A program made the translations under genes and the position numbers. Below the pieces are notes generated by a model, which saw only the letters and a program-made list of their open reading frames with translations, made no database searches and had not been told where the DNA came from. DNA of 64,000 bases from Arthrobacter sp. QXT-31 (lineage in GTDB: Bacteria; Actinomycetota; Actinomycetes; Actinomycetales; Micrococcaceae). This document shows, one piece after another, positions 1 to 8,540 of this stretch; within the stretch, counting starts at the first letter, position 1; every line of letters starts with the position of its first letter. The stretch spans positions 62,001 through 126,000 of the forward strand of contig NZ_CP019304.1 in NCBI RefSeq assembly GCF_001969265.1, given 5' to 3'.

Positions 1-2
1 AG

Positions 3-1268
3 CTCGCCGGGAAGACGCCCGCAGAACAGCAGCACCTCCTCGCCCAGCTGGCCGAGGGACGCTCCCGGCTGAACGACGCCGACAGGGCGCTCTTCGACAA
101 GGCCATGTGGCGCGGCGAGCCCAACACGCTGCTGGACCGGCTCCGCGCGGACATCACCTCAGGAACGCTGCCGCAGGTCAGCTGGATTGTCCCTTCCGCG
201 GCGGACTCGGAGCACCCCAGCGCATCAACCCCCGTCGGCAGTGCAAACTTCGTCTACCGGCTGCTCGACACCGTCGCGAGCGACCCGGACATATGGGCCG
301 GCACGGCCATCTTCTTGAACTTCGACGAGAACGACGGCTACTTCGACCACATTCCCCCACCCGTCCAGCCGCGGCCGGCATCGGGAGAATCGACCGACTG
401 GTTCACCGGGGAGCCGATCGGGCTCGGACCCAGGGTCCCCATGACCGTTGTCTCGCCCTGGACCATCGGTGGCTATGTCAGCTCGGAAGTCTTCGACCAC
501 ACCTCCGTCATCCGCTTCCTGGAACGCTGGACCGGCGTCGAAGAACCGAACATCTCCCCCTGGCGCCGGGCCGTGTGCGGGGACCTGACGAGCGTCTTCG
601 ATTTCGACACCGCCGGCAAGCCCCCAGTACCGGAACATCCAGGGCCCGTGCCGCATGCGGTCAGCCGTTGGCGCCCCACACCGCCAGCGAACCAGACGGC
701 CCCTGCCCAGGAACCCGGCTCGCGGCCCGCCCGTCCGCTGCCGTACCGGCCACGGATCCAGGCCACCGCCGGTGCAGCCCGGGTCACCCTCGACCCGGCC
801 AACAGCGGGAAGCAGTCGGCGCACTTCATCGTCTATGGCTACGCAGGGGAACTCGCAGAGCCGCAGCACGTCGACGTCCTCGGACGGCAGACGATCCGCG
901 TCCCCGTGCCGTCCGGCAACTACGACCTGACGGTCCTCGGCCCCAACCGCTTCCAGTACGAGATGAAAGGCTCGACAGCGGGCGCAGCCGCCGGCGTCGG
1001 ATTCACCGTCACCGGACGCCGCGGAAAGCGTGACGTGGAGGTCGAGCTCAGCAACCACGGGCGGGACACCGTGAGCCTTGAAGTGCGCTCCTTGCAGTAC
1101 GCCAAGGTGACAGAAAAGCTCACGCTCAAGCCCGGGCAGCGAAAGACACTCGACTGGCCCGCACCTAATGGCTGGTACGACGTTGAGCTCACCTCCCTGA
1201 ATGACACCGGATTCCGCCGCCGGGTTACCGGCAGGGAAGAGGACGGAAGCGAGGGCGTCTCGGGCTGA
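3..1268 (+). CDS. Phosphocholine-type phospholipase C, 5'-truncated by window edge
   Basis: The reading frame is open from base 3, so the gene starts outside the window; about 421 residues are visible. The first part reads like the C-terminal half of the alkaline-phosphatase-like catalytic domain of phosphocholine-specific phospholipase C: IFLNFDENDGYFDHIPPP (metal-binding FDENDGYFDH), GLGPRVPMTVVSPW and VFDHTSVIRFLE. It is followed by two consecutive beta-rich repeats of the kind found in tandem at the end of this family (DUF756), roughly window bases 770-970 and 1035-1230. Members are usually exported through the Tat pathway and cleave phospholipid headgroups. The signal peptide and N-terminal catalytic residues lie upstream. 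No frameshift is seen. Confidence 0.9.
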   Translation, partial: LAGKTPAEQQHLLAQLAEGRSRLNDADRALFDKAMWRGEPNTLLDRLRADITSGTLPQVSWIVPSAADSEHPSASTPVGSANFVYRLLDTVASDPDIWAGTAIFLNFDENDGYFDHIPPPVQPRPASGESTDWFTGEPIGLGPRVPMTVVSPWTIGGYVSSEVFDHTSVIRFLERWTGVEEPNISPWRRAVCGDLTSVFDFDTAGKPPVPEHPGPVPHAVSRWRPTPPANQTAPAQEPGSRPARPLPYRPRIQATAGAARVTLDPANSGKQSAHFIVYGYAGELAEPQHVDVLGRQTIRVPVPSGNYDLTVLGPNRFQYEMKGSTAGAAAGVGFTVTGRRGKRDVEVELSNHGRDTVSLEVRSLQYAKVTEKLTLKPGQRKTLDWPAPNGWYDVELTSLNDTGFRRRVTGREEDGSEGVSG

Positions 1269-1482
1269 CCGCCCTCCCCGTCCGCTTAAAGACTGGGCCG
1301 GCGACTGAGCGCCCCTCCTGGCGCACACATCCGGTCGTCGGCCCTCCGGGTGGGAGCGAATCTCCCGTTTGTCCACGACGGCACGTGGCGTTGTCCGCAT
1401 TCTGATTGCGCTGAGCCGCCGCCGAATATGGCTTTTATCGTTGGCTCGCTACCTGCCGTCAGCCTGTTTGAAAGGTCGTCCC
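1269..1482. other. Intergenic stretch, no gene seen
   Basis: Short non-coding gap between the phospholipase gene and the next start. No convincing terminator or promoter was recognised. Confidence 0.5.
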
Positions 1483-2309
1483 ATGGCACTTGATCTCCTC
1501 GAATGCGTCAACTGCCAGACCGACGACCACGTGAAGCTCGTGGAAAAAATGACGGGAACCCAGAGGCGGCTCCGGTGCAAGCAGTGCGGACACGAGTGGC
1601 TCCGCGGCGAACCAGCCCGGGAACCGGTGGCAAGGCCGCTGCCGACACTGGCGGAGATCAAAAAGCAATTCCCGAAACCAGGGGACGTTGATCCTGCGAA
1701 ACTCGCCCGGGCGAATGAGCTCAAGGCCGAGTTTCTTCGCACTGAGCCCGAGCCTATGCCCGATGTTGCCCCCTACTGGACCAAGTATCGGCAGATCTTC
1801 AGCGCCGAGGGTCTCCCGGAGGCGGACCCGCAGGACCTCAAGGCTTTCGCCAACTCAAGCGTCGGCGCACGGCCAGGGAACATGTCCGGCTTCAATCAAG
1901 CATGGAATGAAATGGGCGCCGATGCCGCCGCAGCCCAGGTCCGCAAGGCAATCGACTACCTGCTCCGCGGAAGCTCGCCCGCAGCGCTAGAAGACCGCCT
2001 GACCGATCTCATCGACGACACCACCCCCAACAGCATGAAGGGCCTCAAGGAGTCACTGCTCACGAAGGTGCTGTGCATCGTCTACCCCGACAGGTTCCTG
2101 ACGATCCTCATGTACACCGGCATGGCCGGGAAGCGGGAAATTGCCCGCTCACTGTGGGGCTCGAACTTCACGCCCCGGAGACGGTCAACTGGACCATCGG
2201 ACGCCTCATCCTCTGGAGCAACGACCTGTTGGTGGCACTCCTCGGCGACGGCTTCGAGCACAAGCAGCACGCCGCCGAATTCCTATGGTGGGCCAAGTAC
2301 AAGATCTAA
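1483..2309 (+). pseudogene. Zinc-ribbon conserved hypothetical protein, frameshifted
   Basis: Start ATG at 1483 follows AAAGGT. The N-terminus has a C-x2-C ... C-x2-C ribbon (CVNCQTDD, CKQCGHEW). The middle is acidic and alpha-helical with no family I can name. The frame is intact to about 2160 (KREIARSLWG) and then shifts by one base. The continuation, APETVNWTIGRLILWSN ... FLWWAKYKI, ends with the stop at 2307-2309 in another frame, while the original frame runs on into low-complexity sequence. One small indel therefore splits a gene of about 275 codons. The function is not recognised. Confidence 0.7.
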
Positions 2310-2446
2310 ACCGAAACCGCTCCGCTACCGGAATGCTGACCAGCCAGCCGCCGGTCTGCACGTGGTGCTGAAACAAACCTGACAGCTCCCACGGACCAGC
2401 ACCTGCAACTGCCGGCAGCACCCGGCCCAACACGCCCTGCCTACGC

Positions 2447-2599
2447 ATGGTTTCGGGCATGAACGAACAAAATCCGAAAGACAAATGCAACGCCGACCGC
2501 CGGGAAATCGACGAGTGGATGTCCGGCAACGGCAGTAAGGTTCTGGTCGGAATCCTGGGCGTCATCGTCCTGTGGTTCATCGTCACCCGGTTCTGGTGA
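2447..2599 (+). CDS. Small single-pass membrane protein (50 aa)
   Basis: A small open frame with starts at 2447 or 2459. It has a charged N-terminal half (PKDKCNADRREIDEWM) and one C-terminal hydrophobic helix (VLVGILGVIVLWFIV) followed by TRFW and a stop. The charged-then-hydrophobic layout is what real small membrane proteins look like, but no strong SD precedes either ATG. The role is unknown. It ends 5 bases before the next fragment. Confidence 0.5.
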   Translation: MVSGMNEQNPKDKCNADRREIDEWMSGNGSKVLVGILGVIVLWFIVTRFW

Positions 2600-2604
2600 C
2601 CGGC

Positions 2605-2808
2605 GTGAATGGCAGCTACGGCCGGGCAGGCAACGGGCTGTCCGGTAACACCGGCTGGGCGGCCAGCGGGGGCGCCGTGCAGGCCGGTGCCCGCGGTGAG
2701 AAGCAGACCGAAGAGGTGCTGCGCCAGTTCGCAGACCGGGCCGCTGTCCTGCACGACCTTCGCGTCCCGATCCCCGGGTTCAACGCCAACATCGACCCCG
2801 TCATCTGA
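2605..2808 (+). pseudogene. Truncated NERD (nuclease-related) domain fragment
   Basis: The residues GARGEKQTEEVLRQFADR, VLHDLRVPIPGF and NANIDPVI match the opening of the nuclease-related domain (G-x-x-G-E, then VLHDLR.P....ANID..V). The frame stops directly after this, so only about the first third of the domain remains. NERD proteins are predicted nucleases. This copy lacks the later catalytic E-x-K region and is a remnant. The family call is from motif memory only. Confidence 0.55.
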
Positions 2809-2830
2809 CTGGCGAGCACGGAGGCGAAGC

Positions 2831-4046
2831 CTAGCCGCGCTCCTCGAATGTTCGGCGTTGACTTGTCCTTGGAGAAGCCATGTTTTTGAGACTGGACGAG
2901 TAGTCTGAGACGACGTCCGGTTTCCAGATCTAATGCTTCCGCGTGGTCTCTGGCGAAGAATGGCCCAGTTGTTTCTGAGCAGTTTCGTCGCCGTAGAGAT
3001 CAGCGATCTCGCTACCGACCGTTGACCGGAACGTGTGGGGCGTAATTCTTTCGAGAATTCCTGCGTCGCCTTTTGCCTTCCTGAAGTCTGATCTGAAATT
3101 GCTTGTGACGGCGGCGGATCATGTCCTGAATCCAGTCATTTGTCAGCGGGAGTGTCCTGTGGCTTTTATTGGACTTGGGATAAGTCTGACGGTCGAAGAC
3201 GCCGGAATCCTCCACCAGGGTTCCGCTCACCGTTACCCAGATGTTGTCCCCCTCGATTTGAACGTCGTCCCAGCGCACGGCGAGACCTTCACCTATGCGC
3301 ATGCCTGTGGACAAGAGGAATTGCACAACGTCGGAGAGCCTGCCCGTGGGCTTGGGTCCTCCGACTCCTGGCTCCGGCTGCCGACTCCGGACGGCCTCGT
3401 GCACGGCGGCCACTGTTGCCGGCCTCAGCTTCACAGGGGTTTTCCGCGGACTGGGCAAGTTGGAGACAGAGCGGACGGGATTGTCAGTTCTGTGCCCCTG
3501 CCGAACGGCGTAGTCCATGACTTGTGTGAGTACCTGCTTGGCTATGGCAGCGGTCCTGTAGCCATCGCCGGTTTCCTTTTTGTACAGACTATGGATGAAG
3601 TCTTCGCACTGCGGAGTTCTCAGCCCCGCCACGCTAGTCTTTCCGAGGGCTGGAAGAATGTGGTTCCGCAGGTTGCCCCTGTACGAGTTCCATGATTGCA
3701 TCCGCAGGCCGTCAGTGGGCGGTGCACCTGTTTGAGCGATGTTGTCGATCTTGACGGGCGCTGGTCGACGAGCCTGGAGCCAGCGTTCAGCTAGCTCTTC
3801 AAGGGTGAAAGAAGCGAGCTCCGCTTGCGCCGCGAGCTCTTTGCGCCGCGTCGACTCCAACTCTGCCTGCTTGACGGCAAGCCGCAGTGCACGATCGGCG
3901 GCACCTGCAGTTCTTCCAGACCGCTTGATGTCATGGCGTACTCCTTCGTCGTCGTTATAGCGACTCCGGGCTGTCCATCTGCCGGACTCATCCTTCGTGG
4001 GCTTGTACCGGAAAAGTTGCCAGGCGGGCATTTTTGCCCGTGTCAT
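2831..4046 (-). pseudogene. int: Tyrosine recombinase (integrase), inactivated
   Basis: The first 344 codons (ATG at 4046) carry an N-terminal AP2-like arm-binding region, an SAM-like core-binding domain (about residues 75-185) and the first catalytic arginine (LLSTGMRIGEGLAVRWDD). The frame is then lost near 3105. Another frame supplies the rest: ITPHTFRSTV (H-x-x-R box) and QKQLGHSSPETTRKH, then TAG at 2930-2932, then IWKPD. In this family that position is the nucleophilic tyrosine of the H-Y-I motif, so the active-site codon is an amber stop. About 15-20 residues that normally precede the H-x-x-R box also seem to be missing. It is encoded directly after, and overlapping (TGATG), the excisionase-like gene. 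It cannot act without repair or suppression. Confidence 0.85.
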
Positions 4047-4255
4047 CAGCTGACCCTCTTTGCCTGGTTTTGCATCCAGCTATCCACGTCGCTCATGCGG
4101 TAGAGGACACGTCCCTGTCCAATTCGCACGTACGCAGGGCCGCAGTCCAGGCTTGCCCAGTTGGCCAGCGTGGCAGCGCTGAGCCGCATATGGCCCGCAG
4201 CTTCTTTCCGAGTCAGCCAGACTGTTTTCTCGATCTCGTAATTTGCCTCGTTCAT
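4046..4255 (-). CDS. AlpA/excisionase-like winged-helix DNA-binding protein (69 aa)
   Basis: ATG at 4253-4255. The protein is built like MerR-type excisionases: VWLTRKEAAGHMRLSAATLANWAS (helix-turn-helix), GPAYVRIGQGRVLYRMSDVDSWM (the wing and helix that dock on DNA). The family length is 60-80 residues, so this looks complete. Its stop overlaps the integrase start, a typical xis-int pair. It probably directed excision of the element that brought the integrase and may have outlived its partner. Confidence 0.75.
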   Translation of the reverse strand: MNEANYEIEKTVWLTRKEAAGHMRLSAATLANWASLDCGPAYVRIGQGRVLYRMSDVDSWMQNQAKRVS

Positions 4256-4617
4256 ATTTACTTCTATGCAGCTGCCGGCGCGACGGGTGTCACTTTGTGG
4301 CGCCACCAGTACGGGCACACTTTGGGGCACACTTTGGAAAGTGATTGGCAGGAGTGCCCGTGAACGCTTCTCCGATGACAATCCGCTAGATTCCGGGGCG
4401 TAGGCCATGATCGGGGACGTGTAGGAAGCGGCGGGAATCCCACACTCGAAAGGAAAAGGTCCTCAGGTGGATTCTGCCCAGAGAGGCCCGGGAGGTCCCG
4501 GGATCCCTCGGTTCTTCGGCATGCGGGCCTTTGCGAGGACCCGATACCCCCGGACGACCAGATCTCCACAAACCCGGGACCGGCGCCCCGTGCAAAACAC
4601 GCGAATTTCCTCGACTC
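4256..4617. other. Non-coding stretch between excisionase and repeat locus A
   Basis: Nothing codon-like is convincing on either strand. The sequence is a natural place for the attachment arm or xis promoter, but I see no diagnostic motif. Confidence 0.4.
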
Positions 4618-4656
4618 CGATCATGCTGTTGTGCAAACCGTGGGCAATGAAGGGAC

Positions 4657-4758
4657 ATGAACAACCAGCCAGACAGCAGGCACCACCGCCCGGGACGGCC
4701 CGCTCCCATTCCACAACGTCATGTAGTTGTCCAGCACGGAGGCAATGAACAGGTATGA
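4657..4758 (+). CDS. Possible 33-aa peptide beginning MNNQ
   Basis: ATG at 4657, stop TGA at 4756-4758. It begins MNNQ and ends HVVVQHGGNEQV, the last part being encoded by the second TCATG-N20-AATGA motif. Similar frames beginning M-(N/K)-N-Q recur in all four loci. No strong SD here, so translation is uncertain. Confidence 0.3.
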   Translation: MNNQPDSRHHRPGRPAPIPQRHVVVQHGGNEQV

Positions 4759-4888
4759 AGCACAGCAGGCCGGCCGGCACCTCGCTCCAGGACACCTCGC
4801 CAAGAATTGACGGAGCCATGCAGTAGACGCCGGAGACAACGATGAAGAAGCAGAAAGAACACCACGAGCCCCACAGGAGGAACCCCCA

Positions 4889-5029
4889 GTGAAGAACCAA
4901 CGGCGCGCAAAAGGAATCCAAGCCAGATTTTTCTCAGGTCATGTTGCCCAAGCCACGAACGTCCATGAACAGGTAACGAACGACAGACCGTCGATCCAGG
5001 AAGGCAAGGAGGCAACAGGCCACCAATGA
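4889..5029 (+). CDS. Possible 46-aa peptide beginning MKNQ
   Basis: GTG at 4889 lies 7 bases after AGGAGG. The peptide begins MKNQRRAKG and ends EGKEATGHQ. The locus B counterpart begins MNNQRQAEE and ends with GKEATGHTTGHQ, so both ends are conserved while the middle differs. It stops 4 bases before the terminator hairpin. The function is unknown. Confidence 0.4.
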   Translation: MKNQRRAKGIQARFFSGHVAQATNVHEQVTNDRPSIQEGKEATGHQ

Positions 5030-5033
5030 AAAA

Positions 5034-5049
5034 GGCCCCCGAAGGGGCC
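5034..5049 (-). terminator. Intrinsic terminator for minus-strand transcript, locus A
   Basis: GGCCCC-CGAA-GGGGCC hairpin. Read on the minus strand it is followed by TTTTT, a classic rho-independent terminator sitting about 60 bp downstream of the tRNA 3'-end-like segment. Confidence 0.7.
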
Positions 5050-5109
5050 CTTCACAACACAATTTGTGCACACTCAGAGGCCGAAAAGCCCCTGAACAGG
5101 GAAAACACG

Positions 5110-5137
5110 TGCCCGAGATGGGACTCGAACCGGGCAC
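5110..5137 (-). other. tRNA 3'-end-like segment (candidate attachment core), locus A
   Basis: The minus strand reads TGCCCGGTTCGAGTCCC followed by ATCTCGGGCA: a T-loop (GGTTCGAGTCC) and a 3' acceptor strand resembling tRNA-Leu. No matching 5' half (GCCCGAG...) is present upstream and no CCA follows, so this is a fragment, as left by integrases that recombine within tRNA 3' ends. Confidence 0.6.
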
Positions 5138-5221
5138 CAAACCCTGAAAACCCTCCATTCCCCCGAAAACATCCCCAAGCCGGCCCAATCCGACGCCGGT
5201 ACAACCGAATCCGAAGCCCAA

Positions 5222-5242
5222 GGTGTGCACATTGTGCACACC
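5222..5242. repeat. Perfect palindrome (GGTGTGCACA arms), locus A
   Basis: GGTGTGCACA, one central T, then the exact reverse complement. The same 10-bp arms recur at loci B, C and D at the same distance from the tRNA-like segment. It could be a dimeric protein site or a transcript hairpin followed by T-rich DNA. Confidence 0.8.
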
Positions 5243-5265
5243 TTCTTTTGTGCGCATTTTGGGCT

Positions 5266-5433
5266 TCAATCCGTGTACGTACAGCGTTTTGAGGGCGAGG
5301 AGTACCATGACGGGCGCGCACGGTCACTCCGCCTGATGTCCGGAGAAACCGGGCCTAACCGAGCCCGACGCACGGCCTTGCCCGTGCATTTCTGTCCGGG
5401 GCAAGCCGGGGACAAGAATTCCATAAACGTCAT
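5266..5433 (-). CDS. Small hypothetical protein (55 aa) with strong SD
   Basis: ATG at 5431-5433 preceded on the minus strand by AAGGAGGT at good spacing. It begins MTFMEFLSPACPGQ and ends KRCTYTD, and is basic and Ser/Arg-rich. A counterpart at locus C has the same SD and start (MTFVEFQPPARSAQ) and shares the KxVRRA motif. No family is recognised. The frame ends about 20 bp before the palindrome. Confidence 0.5.
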   Translation of the reverse strand: MTFMEFLSPACPGQKCTGKAVRRARLGPVSPDIRRSDRARPSWYSSPSKRCTYTD

Positions 5434-5488
5434 CGCGTGGTGACCTCCTTCGAACATCTCATGGGCGAACATCACAGAAGAGGCATGA

Positions 5489-5720
5489 CCGAACGTCGAC
5501 CTACCGGGCACCGGAGTGCCACAAGGCCCCGCACGCTCCGACATGACGGAATCACCATTATCGGCGCATCAAAATGAGCTGCGTAGACGCCATTGGCCAC
5601 GATGGTGTCCCGGCCCGGCGACATTTCTAAGTGACGCGGTTGTGGAGGCTGCCGGGTTCGTGGCGGACTTCATCTTGGCCTGCAGCCACATCCAGGCCCG
5701 ATCCGGGTCCTTGGCCGCCG
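5489..5720. other. No gene seen
   Basis: An open frame runs through on the plus strand (5516-5761), but its composition is unlike a protein and it crosses the hairpin at 5733, so I do not accept it. Confidence 0.4.
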
Positions 5721-6044
5721 CTACAACAATAAAGCCCCGGACCAGGCAGGTCCGGGGCTAGCTACTACGTTACGCTCGATGATCACGCTGAGATCCACGT
5801 GTATGTCATTGTCTGCTTGGAGGCGGGTCTCAAGGTAGCGGGCCAGGCGTGTGTCGCTGGCTGTGTGCTCGCCCTGCGGGATCGCACCGCTAAAAACTGC
5901 TTTGGTCTCTGTGGACTTCAGTACGTCCAGCGGCGCCCAGCCACGACGGGTGGAAGTCATCCGCTCGATGTCGGTCCGGAAGGATAACTTGTGTCCTTCG
6001 CGGGCTGTGGCGCGCATAGTGAAGGGGATAAAAGTTATTGACAA
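5721..6044 (-). CDS. Hypothetical protein (up to 107 aa)
   Basis: A minus-strand frame with plausible protein composition in its middle (TSTRRGWAPLDVLKSTETKA ... ARYLETRLQADNDIHVDLSVIIERN). Start candidates are TTG at 6044 or internal ATGs (for example at MRATAREGH and MTSTRRGW); no SD decides. The last codons run through the terminator hairpin at 5733-5759, so the C-terminus may once have been shorter. No family is recognised. Confidence 0.45.
   Translation of the reverse strand: MSITFIPFTMRATAREGHKLSFRTDIERMTSTRRGWAPLDVLKSTETKAVFSGAIPQGEHTASDTRLARYLETRLQADNDIHVDLSVIIERNVVASPGPAWSGALLL
5733..5759 (-). terminator. Intrinsic terminator
   Basis: A perfect 11-bp stem (AGCCCCGGACC / GGTCCGGGGCT) with a 5-base loop. 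The minus-strand copy is followed by TTTATTGTTGT, so it would stop transcription of the frame to its right. Confidence 0.75.
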
Positions 6045-6322
6045 GGGGTCCTTTCATAAGGGCTGCCAGTCTTCGGCGCCCGCATATAACAAGGCCTCCT
6101 GCCGGGGCTCTTATTCCCTTCCCGTACTCAAAGAGTCGAGCATCACTACGGTTCGGGTGCTTCCTTTTCCCGCTCCGGATCAACGCGCTTCGGGCGCCCG
6201 CACGCATACCCGGCGCCAGTACCTGTGGTCCTGCGGGACCAAGCTCGGGCAGGCACGGATGTATGGTTGTGCTGGCTAATAGTTGCCGCACGTCCTACAC
6301 GAGGAAGCCACGAGGTGCAGGT

Positions 6323-6559
6323 GTGAACGAGTACGAGGCTTCACTGGTCATCAAGTCCGGAGCGGAACTGCTGTCTTCGGCTTCTTCCGACCCCCGCTCG
6401 GAGGAAGGCTACGCGGCTGTCAAGGCCAACATCTCGGAAGCACTGGAACGCATAGCGGAAGCTCTTGACAACTTTGAATCCAGTTCGGGAGCGCCCAGCC
6501 GTTCAACCGGCTGGGTCCAGGACCTCCACCGCGTAGCGGACGACCTGGCGGAACGATAA
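6323..6559 (+). CDS. Small acidic conserved hypothetical protein (78 aa)
   Basis: GTG at 6323, stop TAA 6557-6559. The sequence is helical and acidic: NEYEASLVIKSGAELL, SEALERIAEALDNF, STGWVQDLHRVADDLAER. A decayed paralogue at 28764-28998 gives the same start codon and context, which fixes the start. It lies 13 bp before the lipid kinase gene, suggesting co-transcription. The function is unknown. Confidence 0.65.
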   Translation: MNEYEASLVIKSGAELLSSASSDPRSEEGYAAVKANISEALERIAEALDNFESSSGAPSRSTGWVQDLHRVADDLAER

Positions 6560-6572
6560 GGCCGAAACGCCG

Positions 6573-7478
6573 ATGACAGCGAGTGACCCGGACCGGCCAC
6601 CTGCAGCACGTTTTGATCGCGCCGTGCTGGTCTTCAACCCCGGCAAGCCTGGCATGACCGCCACGATCATCGAGCTGCAACGCGAGCTGGCCGCCGGAGC
6701 CCCGGATCTGCAGGTTGACTTGCTGCCCACCGACTTCGCCGGGCACGCACGGGACCTTGCACGGTCCGTCGCGGCCGTAGGGTCCCCACTGATTGTTTCG
6801 GTCAGCGGCGATGGCGGGTACAACGAGGTTGTCAACGGGGTGATGGACGTTCCTGGCAGCAAGGCCGTGTGCACCGTCGTCGCGGCAGGTAACGCCAACG
6901 ACCATCACCGGAGCATGCCCGAAAGACCCTTGCTGGAGGCTGTCCGGGAAGGCCCGGTCCGGCAGATCGACCTTTTGCGCATCACGTTTGGGGAGGGACA
7001 GCCGGAACAGGTTCACTACGCCCATTCCTATGTCGGTTTCGGGCTTACGCCGTTGATGGCCATCGGTATCGAGAGCGGCGGAAAGGGGAAAATCCTCGAA
7101 CTTCTGTCCGTCGCCCGCACACTCTCGCACTTGCGCCCGTTCGAGCTTGTCCGGGCCGACGGGGCGACCGCCCGCTTCGACAGTCTGATCCTGGCCAACA
7201 TTTCGCGGATGGCCAAGTACGGGACGGTTAGCGAGTCGGTCGGTCCCGATGACGGCAGGTTCGAGGTTGTGACGCTCCCCCACTCCGGGCGCTGGAAGAT
7301 GGTACTGATGACTCTCCGGGCGGTGACGATGGGACTGGGGAATCAACCGAGCGTCAGCAGCTACGCCTTCACCACGCGTGATGCTGTCCCTTGCCAGATT
7401 GACGGCGAGGTCAGGCATCTTCCCCCGCCACCCATGTTCTGGTGGAAAGCGCGAAGGGCGCCCTGGCCGTTATCTGAC
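6573..7478 (+). pseudogene. Diacylglycerol/lipid kinase family protein, frameshifted near its C-terminus
   Basis: The N-terminal catalytic domain of the diacylglycerol kinase fold is clear: AVLVFNPGKPG, the nucleotide loop SVSGDGGYNEVVNGV (about residues 73-87) and VVAAGNANDHHR, then the C-terminal beta-sandwich of the YegS/DgkB type. These enzymes phosphorylate diacylglycerol or related lipids at the inner membrane. After DGEVRHLP a run of five C appears and the frame is wrong. The neighbouring frame gives ATHVLVESAKGALAVI and a stop at 7476-7478, the expected family ending. The uncorrected frame runs to 7601 into the opposing gene. A one- or two-base homopolymer change is the likely cause; the enzyme may keep partial function. 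Confidence 0.75.
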
Positions 7479-7539
7479 CCAGGGGCGCCCCTGCTTTATC
7501 TGATGACTCGCGGGCTTGCCGCTCCGCGCGGACCTATTT

Positions 7540-8013
7540 TTAGTGGAAGTGGATCTCGGCGGCGGCCCTGCGGACCGATTCGAGCCGTTGTTCCTCGATG
7601 AGGCCGAGGGCATCGAGCTCCTCGGCCCGTTCGGTGCGCTCCAGCGCCGCTTGGGTAGTGACCTCGTTCAGGATTATGCCAAGGAGGTGGGCCAACCCTG
7701 CCTTGAGATCCATCAGGTTCGTGTTCGTGATGAGGAGGCGGCGGTCTGAGACACGGAGCTCGACGTCGCTGTACCCGGCATCTGCGAGCCGCCGGCTGAT
7801 GTTGCTTCCCTGGAGCAGCTCGAGTTCCCGGGGCTCGGGCCGGCGCGAGAACACTACCGGAACGGTGTAGCGGGAGGCGGCCCGTGCTGTCCCGAGATCA
7901 TCCGGTAATGCGGAGGCGAGGATCCCACTGAGCGATAGCGGCGAATCGGTGCGTGCCGGAGGAGGGATTTGTGTGGTGGTCATGGCGTTCTGCCAACGTT
8001 CTTGAGGATGCAC
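7540..8013 (-). CDS. Hypothetical protein (147-157 aa)
   Basis: GTG at 8013 or ATG at 7983 (MTTTQIPPP). The N-terminus is Pro-rich. The core alternates beta and helix (RYTVPVVFSRRPEPRELELL, GYSDVELRVSDRRLLITNTNL) and the C-terminus is a charged helix (ERTERAEELDALGLIEEQRLE). No signal peptide or membrane span. No frameshift. I do not recognise the family. It is convergent with the lipid kinase. Confidence 0.6.
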   Translation of the reverse strand: MHPQERWQNAMTTTQIPPPARTDSPLSLSGILASALPDDLGTARAASRYTVPVVFSRRPEPRELELLQGSNISRRLADAGYSDVELRVSDRRLLITNTNLMDLKAGLAHLLGIILNEVTTQAALERTERAEELDALGLIEEQRLESVRRAAAEIHFH

Positions 8014-8323
8014 TGCCGGACCCGCGGGAGCGTGGACGGCTGTGACTGAGGTTCAGTGACCCGGGACCGGGCCAGCTGGAGGGAGGACTTTGCCAGCGGG
8101 CGCAGAAGCAGCGCGCTTATGTCCGCCCTCTTTGTCCCAGCTCTCGGCCGCATCAGAGTCGGAGTGGCTCGATGCCGTGTTCCCGGTTCTACGGGGCTGT
8201 GCGCAGAGGAGTTGGGGACGTTCACCGGAAGCGGATGTCCAATCACGACTTCCCGATAGCTCCGAGCATACAGGCGGAACGTTGTTCGTGGTCATGTATG
8301 CGGCAGATTCCGTGGGAGTTGGG
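8014..8323. other. No gene seen
   Basis: Overlapping open frames on both strands, none with protein-like composition or SD. Confidence 0.4.
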
Positions 8324-8540
8324 CTAACAGCTTAAGATGCGGCGTCCAAGGTTGATGTCCGGCGCCTGGTTCTGCCCGTCCCGCTGATCGGTGATCTTGA
8401 CTCTGGAACCGGGCAGCTGCCCGGCCCCGGCCGCCATCAGCTCGCACGCCTCGACCAGGGTCTGTGCGGCCAAGGGGCGAGCTTGGTCTGGTCGTTGTGG
8501 TGCTTGCAGCCTGGGCACGCCACGCGCACCGGGTACTTCG
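8324..8540 (-). pseudogene. Small zinc-ribbon protein, frameshifted
   Basis: One minus-strand frame carries VRVACPGCKHHNDQTKLAP (C-x2-C). The adjoining frame, one base off at about 8467, carries LAAQTLVEACELMAAGAG ... VKITDQRDGQNQAPDINLG and the stop at 8324-8326. Joined, they give a coherent small protein; separately neither does. The true start is not determined. The function is unknown. Confidence 0.45.

Larger units (their letters stand above)
4621..5488. repeat. Composite repeat locus A
   Basis: First of four related loci. From left to right: TCATG-N20-CATGA-like motifs at 4621-4650, 4719-4748, 4816-4845 and 4939-4968 (each with exactly 20 bases between the 5-base arms); two M-x-N-Q peptide frames; a GGCCCC-CGAA-GGGGCC hairpin; a tRNA 3'-end-like segment on the minus strand; about 85 bp conserved in all four loci; the GTGTGCAC palindrome; a 55-codon minus-strand frame; and a further TCATG-N20-CATGA at 5459-5488. 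Loci A and C share homology to the right of the palindrome; loci B and D share it on the left. Confidence 0.8.

Noticed and set aside
225..1400. A 391-codon minus-strand frame opposite the phospholipase gene
   Set aside because: Shadow frame of a high-GC coding region; no motif and the plus-strand protein is clearly recognised.
3033..3695. A 220-codon plus-strand frame opposite the integrase
   Set aside because: No domain, and the integrase motifs on the minus strand explain the coding bias.
5109..5242. A complete tRNA gene on the minus strand at loci A-D
   Set aside because: Only the T-loop and 3' acceptor strand are recognisable; no D-arm, anticodon arm or pairing 5' acceptor strand is found in the about 100 bp upstream.
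5516..5761. 81-codon plus-strand frame
   Set aside because: It reads through a perfect terminator hairpin and has no protein-like composition.
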